DNA from: JACAEY01 sp049700155
Lineage (GTDB): Bacteria; Nitrospirota; Thermodesulfovibrionia; Thermodesulfovibrionales; SM23-35
Assembly (NCBI GenBank): GCA_049700155.1
Contig: JBNAVX010000147.1
Coordinates: 1-5,388, forward strand
Direction of reading: 5' to 3'
Length of the DNA: 5,388 nt
Below the pieces are notes generated by a model. That model was not told where the DNA came from, made no database searches, and saw nothing but the letters and a program-made list of their open reading frames with translations. A program made the position numbers and the translations under genes. This document shows, piece after piece, positions 5,257 to 5,388 of the stretch. How positions within the stretch are numbered: position 1 is the first letter of the stretch; every line of letters begins with the position of its first letter.

Positions 5257-5288
5257 ATATTAAATCTTGATAAATTTTAATAAGAGAA

Positions 5289-5328
5289 TGATAGTGCAAG
5301 GAGGACAGATGTCCTCCTTGCACTATCA
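5289..5328. terminator. Perfect 18-bp hairpin, probable terminator of the right-edge gene
   Basis: TGATAGTGCAAGGAGGAC (5289-5306) and GTCCTCCTTGCACTATCA (5311-5328) pair perfectly around the 4-nt loop AGAT. On the minus strand the hairpin begins 6 nt after the TAA of the gene entering from the right, and is followed by the moderately T-rich ATTCTCTTATT. This placement fits a terminator. On the plus strand it is followed by AAAAATTTT, not a clean T-tract. A long perfect stem without bulges could alternatively be a dispersed palindromic repeat. Confidence 0.6.
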
Positions 5329-5334
5329 AAAATT

Positions 5335-5388
5335 TTATGCAGGCACGATACCATAAGCAGATGGTGATTCAATAAGAACCCATACAAC
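5335..5388 (-). CDS. 3' end of an unidentified gene (partial, 17 residues)
   Basis: The minus strand is open from the right window edge to a TAA at 5335-5337, reading VVWVLIESPSAYGIVPA. Normal-looking codons and the hairpin directly after the stop support this as the end of a real gene that begins outside the window. It is too short to identify. It is on the same strand as the RelE-like gene but separated from it by the hairpin. Confidence 0.4.
   Translation of the reverse strand, partial: VVWVLIESPSAYGIVPA

Overview
The window looks like chromosomal DNA from an AT-rich anaerobic or facultative bacterium. The bacterial signs are strong Shine-Dalgarno sites (AAGGAGGTGAT, GGAGGG), a good sigma-54 (-24/-12) promoter, a twin-arginine signal peptide and an intrinsic terminator with a T-tract. 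I cannot name the phylum from sequence alone. The centrepiece is a two-gene operon for a group 1-like, exported [NiFe] hydrogenase.

Layout. Positions 1-30 hold a short palindromic repeat. A DoxX/MauE-type membrane protein gene lies on the minus strand at 73-675. A 636-bp gene-free region (676-1311) follows, between divergent genes. It carries a 9-bp inverted repeat (825-856) that could be an activator site, a sigma-54-type promoter (1025-1040), and a strongly folded segment beginning at the predicted transcript start (1050-1161). It also contains a vestigial leader ORF with a perfect Shine-Dalgarno site but no start codon. The hydrogenase small subunit (1312-2640) and large subunit (2655-4610) come next, closed by a GC-rich terminator (4641-4674). 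A convergent minus-strand gene (4697-5197) encodes a RelE/ParE-like protein with a C-terminal extension. A second perfect hairpin (5289-5328) sits just past the 3' end of a minus-strand gene that runs in from the right edge (5335-5388).

How the genes work together. The small subunit carries the Tat signal and would export the folded heterodimer. H2 would be split at the Ni-Fe site of the large subunit and electrons would pass along the Fe-S chain of the small subunit. No membrane anchor, cytochrome b or c, or maturation gene is in the window, so the electron acceptor and the processing protease must be encoded elsewhere. The sigma-54 promoter suggests control by an enhancer-binding activator.

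The hydrogenase is unusual in several places near its cofactors. The Asp of the usual HDH motif is Ser, the Pro before the catalytic Arg is Ser, and the C-terminal DPCxxC motif reads DFCIAC. A Cys replaces the Pro that normally makes the medial cluster [3Fe-4S], and the distal-cluster His and Cys are 8 residues apart instead of 3. All residue equivalences come from memory of the family, without a computed alignment.
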